Assembly: GCF_008629675.1 (NCBI RefSeq)
Contig: NZ_VWOX01000001.1
Span: 620,001 to 684,000, forward strand
Reading direction: 5' to 3'
DNA from: Roseiconus nitratireducens
GTDB lineage: Bacteria > Planctomycetota > Planctomycetia > Pirellulales > Pirellulaceae
DNA: 64,000 nucleotides
Shown: positions 42,666-51,675 of the stretch, piece after piece
Layout of the letters: every line of letters begins with the position of its first letter
Position numbering within the stretch: position 1 is the stretch's first letter
Made by a program: the position numbers and the translations under genes
The notes under the pieces: generated by a model
Databases searched by the model: none
Told to the model about the DNA's origin: nothing
The model's input: only the letters and a program-made list of their open reading frames with translations

Positions 42666-42777
42666 GGTAGCGCCTTGGAGAACAGTTTTTCAGCGTGTGG
42701 CCCCGCGCATCACGAAGGTGCGCAGGCGTCAACGGGAATGCGAGCCGATCGCGATCCCGGATCCGAAAAACTTTCTG

Positions 42778-43197
42778 CTAGATCAGCAGCGTGCAAAGCG
42801 TGGCCAGGCGTCGCCCCATCTCCGGCGGCCAGTGGCAGGGGGCGTCCTGAACGGACGACCGAGAACGTCCTTCCAAGCGGTCGATCGTCAACGGCTGTGG
42901 CGTCACGGTGGCGACAACCACTTCGTCCAGACATTGCGTCGGACTGGGCCCGACCGGCAACGCGCCCGTGCAAAAGCAATCGTGACAACGATTCGGGCAG
43001 TCGTCTTGCGGCGGCGGGGTGTCCGTCGGCAGCGTCGCCGGCTGGAATTCCGGTTGTTGGCAGCAACACGTCCCACAAACCTTTGCGGGCGGAGAAACCT
43101 GTTCGACGTCACCGGGGTGCGCGCAGCAACGACCGCCCCATGCCGGGCAGGCCAGCACCAACGTGATCAACAGCGCTCGGAAAAACCAGTCGAACAT
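42778..43197 (-). CDS. Small secreted protein with 14 cysteines, first gene of the metal operon
   Basis: This 139-aa protein has a signal peptide (FFRALLITLVLACPAWG) and a mature part with clustered Cys: 24, 25, 41, 44-46, 67, 71, 74, 76, 89, 121 and 135, plus one in the signal. Groups C-x2-CCC and C-x3-C-x2-C-x-C look like metal-thiolate ligands. I recognise no family. Its place at the head of the adaptor-pump-lipoprotein operon suggests a periplasmic metal chelator. There is no Shine-Dalgarno; a promoter-like pair ends 6 nt before the ATG, so the mRNA may be leaderless. It could alternatively be a disulfide-rich protein unrelated to metals. Confidence 0.7.
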   Translation of the reverse strand: MFDWFFRALLITLVLACPAWGGRCCAHPGDVEQVSPPAKVCGTCCCQQPEFQPATLPTDTPPPQDDCPNRCHDCFCTGALPVGPSPTQCLDEVVVATVTPQPLTIDRLEGRSRSSVQDAPCHWPPEMGRRLATLCTLLI

Positions 43198-43203
43198 GTC
43201 TTA

Positions 43204-43232
43204 AGTATTGGTGATGGAGCCGAATCAATCAA
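43204..43232 (-). promoter_or_regulatory. Candidate promoter of the metal operon, possibly giving a leaderless mRNA
   Basis: On the minus strand TTGATT (43232-43227) and AATACT (43209-43204) are separated by exactly 17 nt. The -10 ends 6 nt before the ATG at 43197, which puts the expected transcription start at or next to the start codon. Confidence 0.4.
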
Positions 43233-43485
43233 TCCAAACTTGTCTCCGGATTCCGCCGGTTGCCTGCTTGGGGCCGGAAAATGGGCGAACGAGCGCAATT
43301 TGATTTTCCAGAATCTGTAACGGTCGTAGGGGTTCTAGGCGGTGAGTCATGCGACTTGACCCGAAAGTGACCGCTCCGTCGGGGGTCCGGGTATCCGATT
43401 TCCGATGGGCACCCAAGGGAATGATGGGACGGTCGAAGGGGAAGCTCGATCTTGGGGTCATCCGCATCAAAGAGGGAGTGGGGCG

Positions 43486-46400
43486 ATGGGCAGAGAGGCG
43501 ACGGACAACCAATCGTTGGCAGGCCAGGTGTGGCGGGTAGACCGCCGGGTTTGGAAGCTGGCGGGCTTTTATCTGATGGTCATCGCCGTTTCGGTTTCCG
43601 GGACCGCCATCGCGGCTCCGCCCTGGCTGCAAGATCTGGTGCATCCGTTCCGGCGGCACGGGCACCCGCCCGAGACCTGTGAGGACGATGCGGTGGAAAC
43701 GCTGGCGGCCAACATTGATTGGCTGGAGCACCAGATCGACCATTGGGGAACCATCGTCGCCAAAAGCCCCGACGTGTGGGGGGAAGCCCGATTGACGAAG
43801 TACCGGCGCGAGATCGAAGAGCAACTCTCCGCACAGGTCAAAAACTTTGACGAAGGCCGTTTGACCGGGGCGTCTTTTGTGCGTGATCAGGCGCTGTTGG
43901 CCGCGGCGATCGGGATCGGCACCGGAGGGGCCGCGGCGCCCGAGGCGCAATCGCTGTTGGGCCCCAGCGAAGCTAACGCGATCGAGTTGAACTTTGTCGA
44001 CAACGCGGCGCTGGGCGGCTTCGGGTTGTCGACCGAGGAGACGACGCTGTTTGGAGATGCGTTGAAGTTGGAACAGACGGCGGTCTTGGACCAGCACAAA
44101 CGCTACCTGGAGCATTTGTCGGAATTGCGGCGGATCAACGAGGGCGACGACGCGTCCGACGCACCGGGCTACAGCATCAACCTGGTGCGTTTGCCCGTTT
44201 CGGTGCTTCCCGGGTCGCACAGCCGTCACGGCTACGGCGCGGAGATCACGGTCACAGCAAACATGCACTTGGAAGACGACCTGCTGCCGTCCCTGTTCCG
44301 GGACCTGGTGGTGAATGATCTGGTCGATCATCTGGCCCTGCCGCTGACCCGGTTTCTGAACACCGACCCACGTCAGTTGGATCAGTTGTTTCGCCAGTTC
44401 GAATCGAAGGAACGCCTGATCAATGACTTGAACCGAGAAATCTCGCAAAACGGGGTACTCGTCACAGACCGGGAGACACTGATCGAACTGATCGAGTACG
44501 CCACGCCCGACAAGATTGATCTGTCGCGGCTGCGATTCGTCAGCCTGACCAAGGAACGTCTTGCATTGGTGGGCAAGGTGCGTGAGCAGGACTTGGTGGA
44601 GTTCAAGCGAGAACTGGAGGCTTTAGTATGGCTGTTCGATCAGTTGCAAAACCAAGCCGATGCAATCGTGTCGCAGAAGCGAAAGCAGATCGATGCTCTG
44701 GGAAACTCAAAGCCGAAAACGAATCAAACGCAAGACAAGGGGCCGAAGGAAAGTACCGCGACCGGTTTGGAAATGAGGCTGCAGGTTCAAGCTGCTGAAA
44801 AGGAACTGGCTCTCTGGTCCCAGGTCCGATCGAACTTGGCCGACGCTCAACAATCGATCTCCAAACGATTCGAAGGCATTGACGGTGACATCAGACAACT
44901 TGAGCAACTGGTCACCAGTATTCAACAGTTAGGCGCAAGGCTTGACCAACTCGTTAGCGGTGTTTCGCTGTCGACCTCGCTGACGCGTCGTTCTCGACTT
45001 CCCGTCCCACCGACCCAACTGACTGAGCTGTATGGTTTTGAATCGCTGGGACATCTGGCCCTGGAATCCCACCGGGCGTTTCGCAACGATTTGGTCAACC
45101 GCGAGGTCGTGCACCTGACCGATGTGCAGGCCTTCCTGCGGGAGGAAATCCAAGCGGCTTACGAATTGGTGTCCCGTCCCGCGATGCGTGCCTTCTGGGA
45201 TCCGGAGCTGGTGACGAGCGAATCGGAACTGATCCTCGGCGACCACGGCATGTTCGATCCCGTCTCGGTTGCCGAAGCGATGCCCGCCACGTCGCTGGTG
45301 GACCTGGTCCGCTTGCGCAGGACCGACCAAATCGACGCACGTCGCGATGCCGTGTTGAGCCAGTTGGGCGGCGAACTGCAGCACCGCGCCACCGGAACGT
45401 TCGTGTGGGGGATTTATGTGCTGTCGCGTTTGCTCAATGAACGTCTGATCGAAGACATGCGCCGCTACCAGATCACTGAGATCGGCGGCGTGGAGGATGG
45501 CGGCTGGTTGACCTTTTACGGGCCCGACCCGTCACCGCAGGCACGCGAACTGTTCAGCGCCTATGTCTCCGCGCGCTGGCCGCTGCGGGTGTTCACCATC
45601 GATCCGGTCGTCACCGAGCAGAACATCGCGGATTCGGCGTCGATCTACCGGCAGATGCAGTTCGCCGCAGCCATCGCCGTCGCCAGCGGTGAAATGAGCG
45701 CCAACGGGGCGATGCAATTCGTTCGTCAACTGCAGCGTGACATGGCGACCATCGACGTCAATCGCACGATCGTGGGATTCGTCCACGGCGAAGACACCTT
45801 CGGTTGGCGTTTCTATCCCAGGTTCCAAACCGCCCCGGTGCAAAACAATGCCGTCACACTGGTCCGTGACCTGATCGGCGGCGGCCCGACCGATCGGCAG
45901 CTGATGCGACAGCGAGAACTGGAGCCGGGGATGCGGGAATGCGTGGCGGTGATTCTGGCGCCGTCGTTCATCAAGGACGTCTCGCTGGATACCCGGGCCA
46001 ACTGGTTCAAGCTGGTCAAACCCTCGCACTCGGCGCTTTCCATGCAGGAAGTCGCCGAACAGAGCCGGGCGATCACGCAAATGAAACGGGCGGCCCAGCG
46101 GTGCATCGCTCGTCCGGATCTGTACCGCCAGGGAGACGTCGACCGGATGCTTCGTCGTGTCGACCAGCTGGAGAATGAGTTGCCGCTGCAAACGTTGCAG
46201 TGCCAAATCCCCGAATCGAACACGTTGGGCGGTTTCGAAATGTTCAGCAGCGGGACGCGTGAGTTGGCGCCCGAGTTGCTGGGTTGGTACGGCAGCCCGG
46301 GATACGATCCCGCCGTGGACGATCAAACCTTCTTTCTGGTTGGCGACAACTTCAGCGTCCATGAGACCAAGGTGATCGCGGGCACCAAAGCGATCGACGA

Positions 46401-47112
46401 ACGAACGATGCTCAGTCGGCAGATCCTGCAAGTCACGCTGCCCAAAGGCCTGCCGGTCATTCAGGACGAACGTCTGGGGCTCAGCTACGTCGACCGGAAT
46501 CAGCAGTGTCGGATCCTGGAGAGCTATGATGGATTTGTCGACGTGCACGTGGCGACACCCTACGGCGTCAGTGGCCATCTGTTGCTGCCGGTGATCAAAC
46601 ACCAGAATCAATCGTGCGAACCACCGATTCTGGTTCCGACGCTCACCGACGCCAGCGTCAGGTTGCAGGTGCCATTGGAATTCAAGAACGGCGTTTATGC
46701 GGCGACCGCTCCGCTGTTGACTCCGGAAATGCCCCTGGCGACGTTGGTCGTTCCTCCAGGAAATGGCTTGGACGGCGCGGGGGATTTGGCCACGGTCACG
46801 CTGTATCCGAGCCACGCCGGGAATCAGCTTCCTCCGATCACCTGGAAAAACGTGCGCGCCAGTGACGCCCGCTACGTGATCGGCTTGCCGCAGGTTGTGG
46901 ATGAAGTGGCCAAGACCGGTGCACTGACGAAAAGTCTTGGCGGGTACCTGGCATGGTGGCTCAATGCGCTGCAGACCGCCGGCAAGGATGTGACTCCCGT
47001 GATCGCGGGCGAGGTGGAGATCGAATTGACTGCGGCGTTGGCGGTCGGCGGCGGGCCGGCGGTCCCGGCGGCCGGTCAGACCAAATGGGTGGTCAAGCCG
47101 TTCGTGCGGTGA
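43486..47112 (+). CDS. Large exported protein of unknown function
   Basis: This 1208-aa protein is not recognised. GAGGGAG lies about 9 nt before the ATG at 43486, and a signal or anchor (LAGFYLMVIAVSVSGTAIAA, about 25-44) follows. Residues about 50-300 are mixed, including a Gly/Ala-rich stretch (ALLAAAIGIGTGGAAAP). Residues about 310-500 are highly charged and heptad-like (RQFESKERLINDLNREI; ISKRFEGIDGDIRQLEQLV), suggesting coiled coil. The second half is mixed alpha/beta with a beta-rich C-terminal 250 residues (QVPLEFKNGVYAATAPLL; ELTAALAVGGGPAVPA). It is monocistronic and divergent from the metal operon, 288 bp away. It could be an envelope scaffold or a surface protein; no enzyme motif is visible. 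Confidence 0.85.
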   Translation: MGREATDNQSLAGQVWRVDRRVWKLAGFYLMVIAVSVSGTAIAAPPWLQDLVHPFRRHGHPPETCEDDAVETLAANIDWLEHQIDHWGTIVAKSPDVWGEARLTKYRREIEEQLSAQVKNFDEGRLTGASFVRDQALLAAAIGIGTGGAAAPEAQSLLGPSEANAIELNFVDNAALGGFGLSTEETTLFGDALKLEQTAVLDQHKRYLEHLSELRRINEGDDASDAPGYSINLVRLPVSVLPGSHSRHGYGAEITVTANMHLEDDLLPSLFRDLVVNDLVDHLALPLTRFLNTDPRQLDQLFRQFESKERLINDLNREISQNGVLVTDRETLIELIEYATPDKIDLSRLRFVSLTKERLALVGKVREQDLVEFKRELEALVWLFDQLQNQADAIVSQKRKQIDALGNSKPKTNQTQDKGPKESTATGLEMRLQVQAAEKELALWSQVRSNLADAQQSISKRFEGIDGDIRQLEQLVTSIQQLGARLDQLVSGVSLSTSLTRRSRLPVPPTQLTELYGFESLGHLALESHRAFRNDLVNREVVHLTDVQAFLREEIQAAYELVSRPAMRAFWDPELVTSESELILGDHGMFDPVSVAEAMPATSLVDLVRLRRTDQIDARRDAVLSQLGGELQHRATGTFVWGIYVLSRLLNERLIEDMRRYQITEIGGVEDGGWLTFYGPDPSPQARELFSAYVSARWPLRVFTIDPVVTEQNIADSASIYRQMQFAAAIAVASGEMSANGAMQFVRQLQRDMATIDVNRTIVGFVHGEDTFGWRFYPRFQTAPVQNNAVTLVRDLIGGGPTDRQLMRQRELEPGMRECVAVILAPSFIKDVSLDTRANWFKLVKPSHSALSMQEVAEQSRAITQMKRAAQRCIARPDLYRQGDVDRMLRRVDQLENELPLQTLQCQIPESNTLGGFEMFSSGTRELAPELLGWYGSPGYDPAVDDQTFFLVGDNFSVHETKVIAGTKAIDERTMLSRQILQVTLPKGLPVIQDERLGLSYVDRNQQCRILESYDGFVDVHVATPYGVSGHLLLPVIKHQNQSCEPPILVPTLTDASVRLQVPLEFKNGVYAATAPLLTPEMPLATLVVPPGNGLDGAGDLATVTLYPSHAGNQLPPITWKNVRASDARYVIGLPQVVDEVAKTGALTKSLGGYLAWWLNALQTAGKDVTPVIAGEVEIELTAALAVGGGPAVPAAGQTKWVVKPFVR

Positions 47113-47417
47113 GCAACCTCGGGGCCACGCTTCGATCGATCGCCCAGCCCCCTTCAGAAGCCAGCCGCCATCAGAAGAACGCTTCGGCGGGAGCGAACCG
47201 GCGTCGGAAACCAGGTTCCCGCACTGGAACCCGCACTGGAAATCGGGCTCCACAGCCACGGATGGGAAAAAAAACGGCGATTGTGGGGTAAAATGGTGGT
47301 AACACCTGCAAGCAGGCCTCGCTTGGCTCGTTGAGCACCGCTGCCGCACGCGACACTGCGAGCCGATCCGGCGGTGACGAAACCAGAATTGCCGCCACGT
47401 CCACTCGGAGAATTCCC
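47113..47417. other. Intergenic region with possible promoter
   Basis: No gene is supported in these 305 bp. An A-tract (47267-47274) precedes TAAAAT (47289-47294), a possible -10 for the gene at 47418; no good -35 is present. Confidence 0.4.
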
Positions 47418-47918
47418 ATGTATCGTCCCTTGCAATCCGGCATCTTCGCAAGTTTGGCTTTGACTCTCGTGCTGGGCGTGGGCGCCGTTCCCGCGTCGGC
47501 GGGCGGAGGCAGTGGATGGGGGTGGAAAAAGCCGATGAACAAGCGAATGGGGTTGTTCTACACGAGCAACCGCAATGCGAACTTCAGCCGCACCAAGCGA
47601 ACCCAGAACTATTCCCACTACGGCCACGTTCGCACCCAATCGGTCCCGGTTTACTCGTCGACGCCCGTCACGGTGCCAAGCACCTCCCAAACCTGGGGCG
47701 TGCCGAGCCAAGTACCGCAGCATTCGGCTCCGGTCGTCGTCCAGCCGTCCTTGTCGCATGGCCCGACGTCTGTGCCCACGACGACTGTGCCCCCGACGTC
47801 GGCCGCGCCTGTCCGAAAGGTGCAGCCCCGCGTGGTTCAGCCCAAAACGATGCCGTCGGCGCCGGTCACCGAATCGGTGCTGCCGCATCAATCGACCACC
47901 CACACCTTCTGGCAATAG
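47418..47918 (+). CDS. Small secreted Pro/Val/Ser/Thr-rich protein
   Basis: This 166-aa protein starts at ATG 47418 (GGAG 7 nt upstream) with a clean signal peptide (LALTLVLGVGAVPASA, cleavage after ASA). The mature part begins with a Gly/Trp/Lys-rich stretch (GGGSGWGWKKP), then Asn/Arg/Tyr-rich sequence and a long low-complexity Pro/Val/Thr/Ser region. No domain is recognised. Composition suggests a disordered surface or cell-wall-associated protein. It stands alone; the sulfatase gene downstream is 237 bp away. Confidence 0.72.
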   Translation: MYRPLQSGIFASLALTLVLGVGAVPASAGGGSGWGWKKPMNKRMGLFYTSNRNANFSRTKRTQNYSHYGHVRTQSVPVYSSTPVTVPSTSQTWGVPSQVPQHSAPVVVQPSLSHGPTSVPTTTVPPTSAAPVRKVQPRVVQPKTMPSAPVTESVLPHQSTTHTFWQ

Positions 47919-48155
47919 ACGTCCGGACGCGTCCGGGCATCGCATGCGATCCTTGTCGCCGCTGTCGCCGCTGTCGCCAGCCGGCGGAGTGACGATGTTC
48001 TATCGAGCGTCGCAAAGCGTTCTCAAACAGTGGCCGGTGAAAGAAACGCAGATGCAAAGCATTTCGTTCTCGGCATGCCGCTGGCCCCATCGGATCCGGA
48101 TAAGATAAGGCTTGTCCTTCTCCAAGCCTTCGTCCCGAATCCAAGGGTCAGTCGG

Positions 48156-49967
48156 ATGTCGTTGCGGATCTCGTTTCACTTGCTGCTTGGCGTCTTGTTG
48201 TGGTCCGCGCCGCAGCGTTGCCTGGTTGCCGCGCCGACACGTCCCAACATCATCGTCTTTTACACGGACGACCACGGACACGCGGACCTTTCCTGCCAGC
48301 AAGTGGTCGACGACGTGCGCACTCCCAATGTCGATGCATTGGCTGCCAGTGGCGTTCGGATGGTGCACGGATACAGCACAGCGCCCCAATGCGTGCCGTC
48401 GCGTGGCGGATTGTTGGTGGGCAGATTTCAGGGGCGCTTCGGTTTGGATTCCAACGGATCGTCCTTGGACGGGTTCAATGCGGAGACGACGATCGCGGAG
48501 CGATTGCAGCAAGCCGGCTATGTCACGGCGCAATTCGGGAAGTGGCACCTCGGACCGACCGATGCCATCACCGATCACGGGTTTCGGCATGTCTTTGCCC
48601 AGAATGCTCAGCGACCGTTTTCGGCGAACATCACCCTGGATGGCGAAGACCGTCCGATGCGGAGTCTGCCTCCGACGATGTATCACGTGGACGGATGCAG
48701 TCGTGCCGCAGCGTCGATCATCGATCGTTACAAAAATCAGCCATTTTTCCTTTACATCGCTTATCGCGCGCCGCACGTTCCGCTCGACGCGCCGCAGAAA
48801 TACCTGGACCGCTTTCCCGATCCGATGCCGCACCGCCGTCGCCAGGCATTGGCGATGTTGTCGGCGGTCGACGATGGGGTGGGGTTGGTCACGGACACGT
48901 TGAAGCGGCACGGGCTGACCGAAAAAACGTTGATCTTCTACATCGGCGACAACGGTGCCCCGCTCAAGATCCACAAAGTCGATGCTCCGGGCGGTGGCCC
49001 GGGTTGGGACGGTTCCCTGAACGATCCGTTGAACGGTGAGAAAGGCATGTTGGCTGAGGGCGGGATGCATGTGCCGTTTGTTGTTGCCTGGCCGGGCACG
49101 ATCCCAACGCACCCAGCCTATCCCCATCCCGTCAGCGCGTTAGACGTCGCCGCGACATCCGCCGCTTTGGCGGGGCTGGACGTTCCACCGGAGAAGTTGG
49201 ACGGGGTCAATCTGGTCCCCTTTTTGACCGGTGAAAAGCAAGGCCCTCCGCATCAGCAATTGATGTGGCGGTGGACGGCGCAGTCAGCGATCCGTTCCGG
49301 CGATTGGAAGTTGCTGCGCGGCGGCGAACGGGAGTACCTGTACAATCTGGCCGACGATTTGGAGGAGCATCACAATCTGGCGTCCGAACACGCCGATGTC
49401 GCCGCGCGGCTTCGTCGCCAACTGGCCGCTTGGGGTGATCAACTGACCCCGCCCGGGTTGCAAGTGGGTCCGATGTCCGAAACCTGGAATGACTATTTCG
49501 ATTTCTACCTGGATGGAAAACCCGCGCCGCCACTGCCGGAAAAGTTTCGTCCCCGCGGCAAGGACGCATCTTCCGCGACGGAGCTTCGTGGCTGGTTGTT
49601 GCGCGACGGGCAAATGTCGGTCGTTGATGGCCACTTGCAAATCAGTCCCAAGGCAGATGAAGATCACCCCTTCCTGGTGAAAAACGGTCTGTCGATTGAG
49701 GGCCCGGTCACCGCCGAAATGGAAATCCGATCGGACTCCGATTTCGAGGGGACGTTCGCTTGGCGGAAGGCAGGTGACCGGACGTTTCCGTCCGGTCAGC
49801 GTTCAGAGTTCTCCGTCCGTCAGCAGATCGGTTGGCAGACGGTTCGCGTCGATTTGCCAGTCCAAGGCAAGCTGATTCATCTCCGTGTCCACCTGGATGC
49901 CGCACCGACCTCCATTCGGAGATTTCAACTGCGTTCGGCAAACGACCAGGCCGTGACCCTTTGGTGA
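48156..49967 (+). CDS. Exported type I sulfatase with C-terminal extension
   Basis: This 603-aa enzyme has a signal peptide (ISFHLLLGVLLWSAP), the core RPNIIVFYTDDHGHADLS and the formylglycine site CVPSR at 79-83. GKWHLGPTDA and FYIGDNGAPL carry further active-site residues. After the sulfatase domain (to about 450), about 150 residues follow with a beta-sandwich-like character (VTAEMEIRSDSDFEGTFAWRK), possibly a carbohydrate-binding or accessory domain. The start at 48156 has AAGGG about 9 nt upstream; the frame is open further upstream. Its neighbour at 50106 is a second sulfatase on the same strand, so the pair may act on one sulfated polymer. Confidence 0.93.
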   Translation: MSLRISFHLLLGVLLWSAPQRCLVAAPTRPNIIVFYTDDHGHADLSCQQVVDDVRTPNVDALAASGVRMVHGYSTAPQCVPSRGGLLVGRFQGRFGLDSNGSSLDGFNAETTIAERLQQAGYVTAQFGKWHLGPTDAITDHGFRHVFAQNAQRPFSANITLDGEDRPMRSLPPTMYHVDGCSRAAASIIDRYKNQPFFLYIAYRAPHVPLDAPQKYLDRFPDPMPHRRRQALAMLSAVDDGVGLVTDTLKRHGLTEKTLIFYIGDNGAPLKIHKVDAPGGGPGWDGSLNDPLNGEKGMLAEGGMHVPFVVAWPGTIPTHPAYPHPVSALDVAATSAALAGLDVPPEKLDGVNLVPFLTGEKQGPPHQQLMWRWTAQSAIRSGDWKLLRGGEREYLYNLADDLEEHHNLASEHADVAARLRRQLAAWGDQLTPPGLQVGPMSETWNDYFDFYLDGKPAPPLPEKFRPRGKDASSATELRGWLLRDGQMSVVDGHLQISPKADEDHPFLVKNGLSIEGPVTAEMEIRSDSDFEGTFAWRKAGDRTFPSGQRSEFSVRQQIGWQTVRVDLPVQGKLIHLRVHLDAAPTSIRRFQLRSANDQAVTLW

Positions 49968-49994
49968 CGGCAGTCGGCAACCGTAAGCCGGCAT

Positions 49995-50045
49995 GCATCA
50001 AGCAGTGTGCATCAAGCAGTGTGCATCAAGAAGTGTGCATCAAGT
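49995..50045. repeat. 14-bp tandem repeat, 3.6 copies
   Basis: The unit GCATCAAGCAGTGT occurs at 49995-50008 and 50009-50022, with one change at 50023-50036 and a partial copy after it. It lies between two sulfatase genes, about 60 bp before the second. Confidence 0.85.
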
Positions 50046-50105
50046 TCTGCAAATGAGTCTTTCCGACGTGCCCGCGACGTCATTTCCCAAATCTTGGATC
50101 CGACC

Positions 50106-51644
50106 ATGGTGATTGCCCCTTCGTCCGCTGCGTCTTGGCCCGCAGCATTTTGGACCGCCGCGCGAGACGGACGGGCAATTTGGCGCTCCGTCCTGGCATT
50201 GCTGCTCCTGTCCGGCATCCATTGTCACGGCCAAGACGTCGCCGGGGCGGCCGAGGAACGCAATGAGACCGTCAAGTCGCCGAACCTGGTTTTCATCCTG
50301 GTGGACGATTTGGGCAAGGAATGGATTCGTAGCTTCGGAGCCGAAGGGATCGAAACGCCGCGGTTGGACGCGATGGCCGCCGAAGGCATGCGGATGACCA
50401 ACGTGTACAGCATGCCGCAGTGCACCCCCAGTCGCGTCGCCTTGCTCACGGGGCAGTACCCCTACCGCAACGGATGGGTCAATCATTGGGATGTCCCACG
50501 TTGGGGCGCCGGTTGCCATTTTGACCCCAGCCAGTATCCGTATGTGTTGGGCAAAGCGATTCGCGATGCGGGGTACGCCACCGCGATCGCCGGAAAGTGG
50601 CAGATCGATGATTTTCGCGTCGAACCCAACGCATTGGACGAAGCCGGATTTGACGACTGGTGCATGTGGACCGGTGGTGAAGCCGGTGTTCCCGCAAGTG
50701 ACAAGCGATATTGGGATCCGTACGTTGCCCGACGCGGAAAACCCAGCGAGACCTTGAAAGGCAAGTTCGGTCCGGATGTCTACAACCAGTTTGTGCTGGA
50801 CTTCATCAGCGAGCACCAGGAGAAGCCGTTCTTCGTGTACTACCCGATGGCGCTGGTGCACGGTCCGCTGGTCGCCACGCCCCACGATCCCGAGGCGACG
50901 GGCAAGCTTCCGCGGCACCGAGCGATGGTGCGGTACATGGACTATCTGGTTGGCCGATTGATCGATCACCTGCGAGATTTGAAGTTGGATCGTGACACGA
51001 TTGTGATCTGGACGACTGACAATGGCACGTCGCGTTCGATCACCGGCACGCTGGATGGCAGGACGGTGCGGGGTGGCAAGGCGCAAACCACCGAGAATGG
51101 CGTCAACGCGCCGACCATTGTTTGGGGACCGGGACGCATTCCGGCTCAGACGGTCAGTGACGCACTGGTGGACTTCACGGATTTTTTACCGACGCTGGCC
51201 GAACTGGCGGGGCGACCCGTCGACCGGTCGGCTCAAATCGATGGCCGTTCGGTCGCCTCGGTGCTGGTGGGCGATCAGGAAAGCTCGGGGAGAGAGTGGA
51301 TTCTGGCGATGGGTGGCCAGAACAACGCCGCGGTCACACCCGCCGGGGTGGAGAACCAGTGGCATTTTCGCGACCGCGTGTTTCGCAACGAACGCTACAA
51401 GGTCTTCATCGGTCCCGATCGAAAACCGGAAAAACTGGTGGACCTGCGAAATGACTTGGACGAGACGCAAAACTTGATCGGCCAGGCCGACGCCGATGCA
51501 CAGGCATTTCTGCAAACGGTGCAGTCAACCGTTTCGGGAATGCTCTCGCAGGACAAGGATCCCTTGTACCAACCCAATCCGGAGCAGCCCTGGGATCGGC
51601 CGGTTGAACACCGCAGTCAGGTCTGGAAAAAGGGGCGACCCTAA
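50106..51644 (+). CDS. Exported type I sulfatase
   Basis: This 512-aa sulfatase starts at ATG 50106; the hydrophobic signal (VLALLLLSGIHCHG, about 29-43) lies after a 28-residue basic N-region. The core starts PNLVFILVDDLGKEWIR, with paired Asp for metal, and the formylglycine site is CTPSR at 106-110. AGKWQIDDF replaces the usual GKWHLG, so the His of that motif is Gln, which sets it apart from the other two sulfatases here. VIWTTDNGTSRSI provides the second metal site. Upstream the frame is open to 50007 through the 14-bp repeats, which are unlikely to be coding. No strong ribosome site is seen. Substrate unknown. Confidence 0.92.
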   Translation: MVIAPSSAASWPAAFWTAARDGRAIWRSVLALLLLSGIHCHGQDVAGAAEERNETVKSPNLVFILVDDLGKEWIRSFGAEGIETPRLDAMAAEGMRMTNVYSMPQCTPSRVALLTGQYPYRNGWVNHWDVPRWGAGCHFDPSQYPYVLGKAIRDAGYATAIAGKWQIDDFRVEPNALDEAGFDDWCMWTGGEAGVPASDKRYWDPYVARRGKPSETLKGKFGPDVYNQFVLDFISEHQEKPFFVYYPMALVHGPLVATPHDPEATGKLPRHRAMVRYMDYLVGRLIDHLRDLKLDRDTIVIWTTDNGTSRSITGTLDGRTVRGGKAQTTENGVNAPTIVWGPGRIPAQTVSDALVDFTDFLPTLAELAGRPVDRSAQIDGRSVASVLVGDQESSGREWILAMGGQNNAAVTPAGVENQWHFRDRVFRNERYKVFIGPDRKPEKLVDLRNDLDETQNLIGQADADAQAFLQTVQSTVSGMLSQDKDPLYQPNPEQPWDRPVEHRSQVWKKGRP

Positions 51645-51675
51645 AGAGGCATCGCTCCGGTGCTCCACATCCAAC

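Noticed and set aside
45532..47451. 639-codon minus-strand open frame opposite the 1208-aa unknown protein
   Set aside because: Arg/His/Gln-rich antisense composition, no signal or ribosome site; the plus-strand frame has a good ribosome site and export signal.
49995..50045. 14-bp tandem repeats considered as iterons of an origin
   Set aside because: Too few copies, no A/T-rich stretch, no replication gene near.
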